6,971 bases of DNA from Bifidobacteriaceae bacterium (lineage in GTDB: Bacteria > Actinomycetota > Actinomycetes > Actinomycetales > WQXJ01). This document shows positions 5,328 to 6,971 of this stretch, in pieces. The notes beneath the pieces are model-generated. The model saw only the letters and a program-made list of their open reading frames with translations, searched no databases and was not told the DNA's origin. The stretch spans positions 1 to 6,971 of the forward strand of contig JAIRTF010000168.1 in assembly GCA_031255075.1 (NCBI GenBank). Direction: 5' to 3'. Numbering within the stretch: the stretch's first letter is position 1; each line of letters opens with the position of its first letter. Position numbers and translations under genes: made by a program.

Positions 5328-6926
5328 TCAGGCTAGTTCAATCAAATCTTCGTAGTCTGAAGACCAAAGGTCTTCATCGCCGTCCGGCAACAACAGCACC
5401 CGTTCCGGGCTCAGCGCGCGGACGGCGTCCGCATCGTGTGTGACCAGCACCACAGCGGCTTTGACCTTAGACAACGCCTGCAAGATCTGCCGACGGGAGG
5501 CTGGGTCCAAGTTGTTCGTTGGCTCATCCAACAGCAACACATTGGCGCCGGAAACCACCAGCGTGGCCAATGCCAGCCGGGTCTTCTCCCCGCCGGACAG
5601 CACCCGGGTGGGCTTATCGACAGCATCACCAGAGAACAAGAAGGAGCCCAGCACGGTCCGGGCATCCCCAGCCGCCAGGTCGGGTGCGGCACTGACCATG
5701 TTCTCCAGCACGGTCCGCGACGGATCAAGGGTTTCGTGTTCCTGGGCGTAGTAGCCCAGCTTCAGCCCATGGCCGGGCAACACCTCGCCGGTGTCCGGCG
5801 GTTCCACGCCAGCAAGCAGTCGCAACAAGGTGGTCTTGCCGGCGCCATTCAAGCCCAACACCACCACTCGCGAACCGCGATCGATGGCCAGGTCCACGTC
5901 TGTGAACACTTCCAACGAACCATACGATTTGCTCAGGCCGGCGCCCGTCAACGGCACCTTGCCGGATGCCGCCGGGTCTGGGAATCGGATCGCCGCCAGC
6001 TTGTCTTTCCGTCCCTCCACCTGGGTTTGGTCCAGCAGCCGCTCGGCCCGGCGGGCCATGTTTTGGGCTGCAACTGCTTTGGTGGCTTTGGCTCGCATCT
6101 TGTTGGCTTGAGCCATCAGCGCGGCTGCCTTCTTTTCGGCTCCGGCCCGTTCGCGGCGGCGCCGGCGTTCGTCAACTTCCCGTTGTGCCAGGTAGGCAGT
6201 CCAACCAAGGTTGTACTGATCAAGCTCTTGGCGGTTGGCGTCCAAATGCAAAATGCGGGTGACGGTGTCAGCCAGGAGCGCGGCATCGTGCGAGATAACC
6301 ATGAAGGCGCCCTTGTAGCTGGCCAGGTAGTCGCGTAACCAGACCACCGAGTCCTGGTCCAAGTGGTTGGTCGGCTCATCCAGCAGCAGCGAATCCGCCC
6401 CCTGGAACAAGATGCGGGCCAGCTCCACCCGGCGGCGTTGACCACCGGACAGCACCCGCATCGGCATGGACAGCACCCTTTCGGACAAGCCCAGCCGAGC
6501 GGCAATCCGGGCTGCCTCCGCTTTGGCACCATACCCGCCGGCCATCTCGAAACGGGCTTCCAACTTGGCGTACTGGGCTATGCCGCGTTCCATCTCATTC
6601 GGCTTGGTGGAAGACATCATGGCCTCTGCGGCGTCCATCCGTTTGATGATTCGGTCCAGGTCCCGTGAGGACAAAATCCGGTCCATGGCAATGGAATCAA
6701 GGTTGGACTCAGCCGGGTCTTGCGGCAGATAGCCAATCGAACCAGAGCGCACCACTTGGCCGCCGGCCGGCGGCCGCTCCCCCGCCAGAGCCCGCATCAA
6801 GGTGGTCTTCCCTGCTCCGTTGCGTCCCACCAGACCAATCCGGTCACCGGGCCCCATGCGGAAGCTGGCGCCTTTCAGAAGCAACTCCGCGCCGGCACGG
6901 AGCTCTATCTGGGAGGCGCTAATCAC
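5328..6926 (-). CDS. ABC-F family ATPase, probable ribosome-associated translation factor
   Basis: A soluble protein with two ATP-binding cassettes and no membrane segment. Counted from the GTG at 6926 (532 residues), cassette 1 has Walker A GRNGAGKTT (34-42), LSGGQ (159-163), LLLDEPTNHLD (180-190) and switch His 213. A long Arg/Lys-rich linker follows (about 247-300, with ERRRRRER and KMRAKATKAVAAQNMARRAERLL). Cassette 2 has GLNGAGKTT (358-366), LSGGE (443-447), LLLDEPTNNLD (464-474) and His 497. The linker is the arm that reaches the tRNA site in EttA-like proteins. The sequence is close to the widespread actinobacterial ABC-F (Rv1473-type); I see no reason to call it antibiotic resistance. 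Homologues begin MITxxDLELRAG, so the GTG giving M-ISASQIELRAG is preferred over a TTG at 6935, which falls in the -10 candidate. It may be transcribed into fabG, since no terminator is seen in the 116-bp gap. Confidence 0.93.
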   Translation of the reverse strand: MISASQIELRAGAELLLKGASFRMGPGDRIGLVGRNGAGKTTLMRALAGERPPAGGQVVRSGSIGYLPQDPAESNLDSIAMDRILSSRDLDRIIKRMDAAEAMMSSTKPNEMERGIAQYAKLEARFEMAGGYGAKAEAARIAARLGLSERVLSMPMRVLSGGQRRRVELARILFQGADSLLLDEPTNHLDQDSVVWLRDYLASYKGAFMVISHDAALLADTVTRILHLDANRQELDQYNLGWTAYLAQREVDERRRRRERAGAEKKAAALMAQANKMRAKATKAVAAQNMARRAERLLDQTQVEGRKDKLAAIRFPDPAASGKVPLTGAGLSKSYGSLEVFTDVDLAIDRGSRVVVLGLNGAGKTTLLRLLAGVEPPDTGEVLPGHGLKLGYYAQEHETLDPSRTVLENMVSAAPDLAAGDARTVLGSFLFSGDAVDKPTRVLSGGEKTRLALATLVVSGANVLLLDEPTNNLDPASRRQILQALSKVKAAVVLVTHDADAVRALSPERVLLLPDGDEDLWSSDYEDLIELA

Positions 6927-6934
6927 GGGGGCCA

Positions 6935-6940
6935 ATGGTA
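6935..6940 (-). promoter_or_regulatory. Candidate -10 box for the ABC-F gene
   Basis: The minus strand reads TACCAT (TANNNT type) followed by eight bases and the GTG at 6926, giving a predicted leader of about two bases. No Shine-Dalgarno and no clear -35 box are visible before the window ends. The remaining bases 6941-6971 hold nothing else I can identify. Confidence 0.35.
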
Positions 6941-6971
6941 ACGCTTGCGACCCTCAAAGTGCCGAATGGAT

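Noticed and set aside
5436..6338. A 300-codon plus-strand frame opposite the ABC-F gene
   Set aside because: The length is explained by biased codon use in the GC-rich ABC-F gene; the product has no recognisable motif and no promoter or ribosome site.
5328..6935. The ABC-F gene as an antibiotic-resistance protein
   Set aside because: The sequence matches the widespread housekeeping actinobacterial ABC-F type, and there is no leader peptide, resistance neighbour or mobile element.

Overview
The window looks like ordinary core chromosome from a high-GC actinobacterium. The main clue is the close match of gene order and protein motifs to actinobacterial families. The fabG-fabI pair has the layout of the mycobacterial mabA-inhA operon, the ABC-F protein has the actinobacterial-type sequence, GlgC carries the actinobacterial sequence signature, and holA reads like mycobacterial holA. 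GTG and TTG starts, and -10 boxes set right at start codons as in leaderless actinobacterial genes, fit the same picture. I see no mobile element, CRISPR array, tRNA, rRNA, phage gene or defence gene.

Layout from left to right. Positions 1-958 (minus strand) hold holA, the DNA polymerase III delta subunit, cut at its C-terminal end by the window edge. Positions 959-1211 form a divergent intergenic region with two abutting palindromes, a 17-nt perfect direct repeat and a likely leaderless promoter for glgC. Positions 1212-3097 (plus strand) hold glgC (ADP-glucose pyrophosphorylase) and serB (phosphoserine phosphatase), overlapping by GTGA. serB converges with a SixA-like histidine phosphatase gene (3094-3603, minus), and the two stop codons share a CTAG. 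Upstream of sixA on the minus strand lie fabI (3651-4418) and fabG (4420-5211), separated by one base. A 116-bp gap with a strong Shine-Dalgarno and a hairpin/operator candidate follows. Last comes an ABC-F ATPase gene (5328-6926, minus) whose promoter lies at the right edge.

How the genes work together. fabG and fabI catalyse the two NAD(P)H-dependent reductions of type II fatty-acid elongation and are almost certainly co-translated. glgC commits glucose-1-phosphate to glycogen or alpha-glucan synthesis and is co-transcribed with serB, the last step of serine synthesis. holA belongs to replication and the ABC-F protein probably acts on the ribosome. The histidine phosphatase has no visible partner here. 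I did not find an undescribed system. The second looks go to control elements (palindromes, repeats, leader hairpin, leaderless promoters), start-codon corrections, a short InhA-type substrate loop and an unusual acidic residue in the FabG cofactor site.
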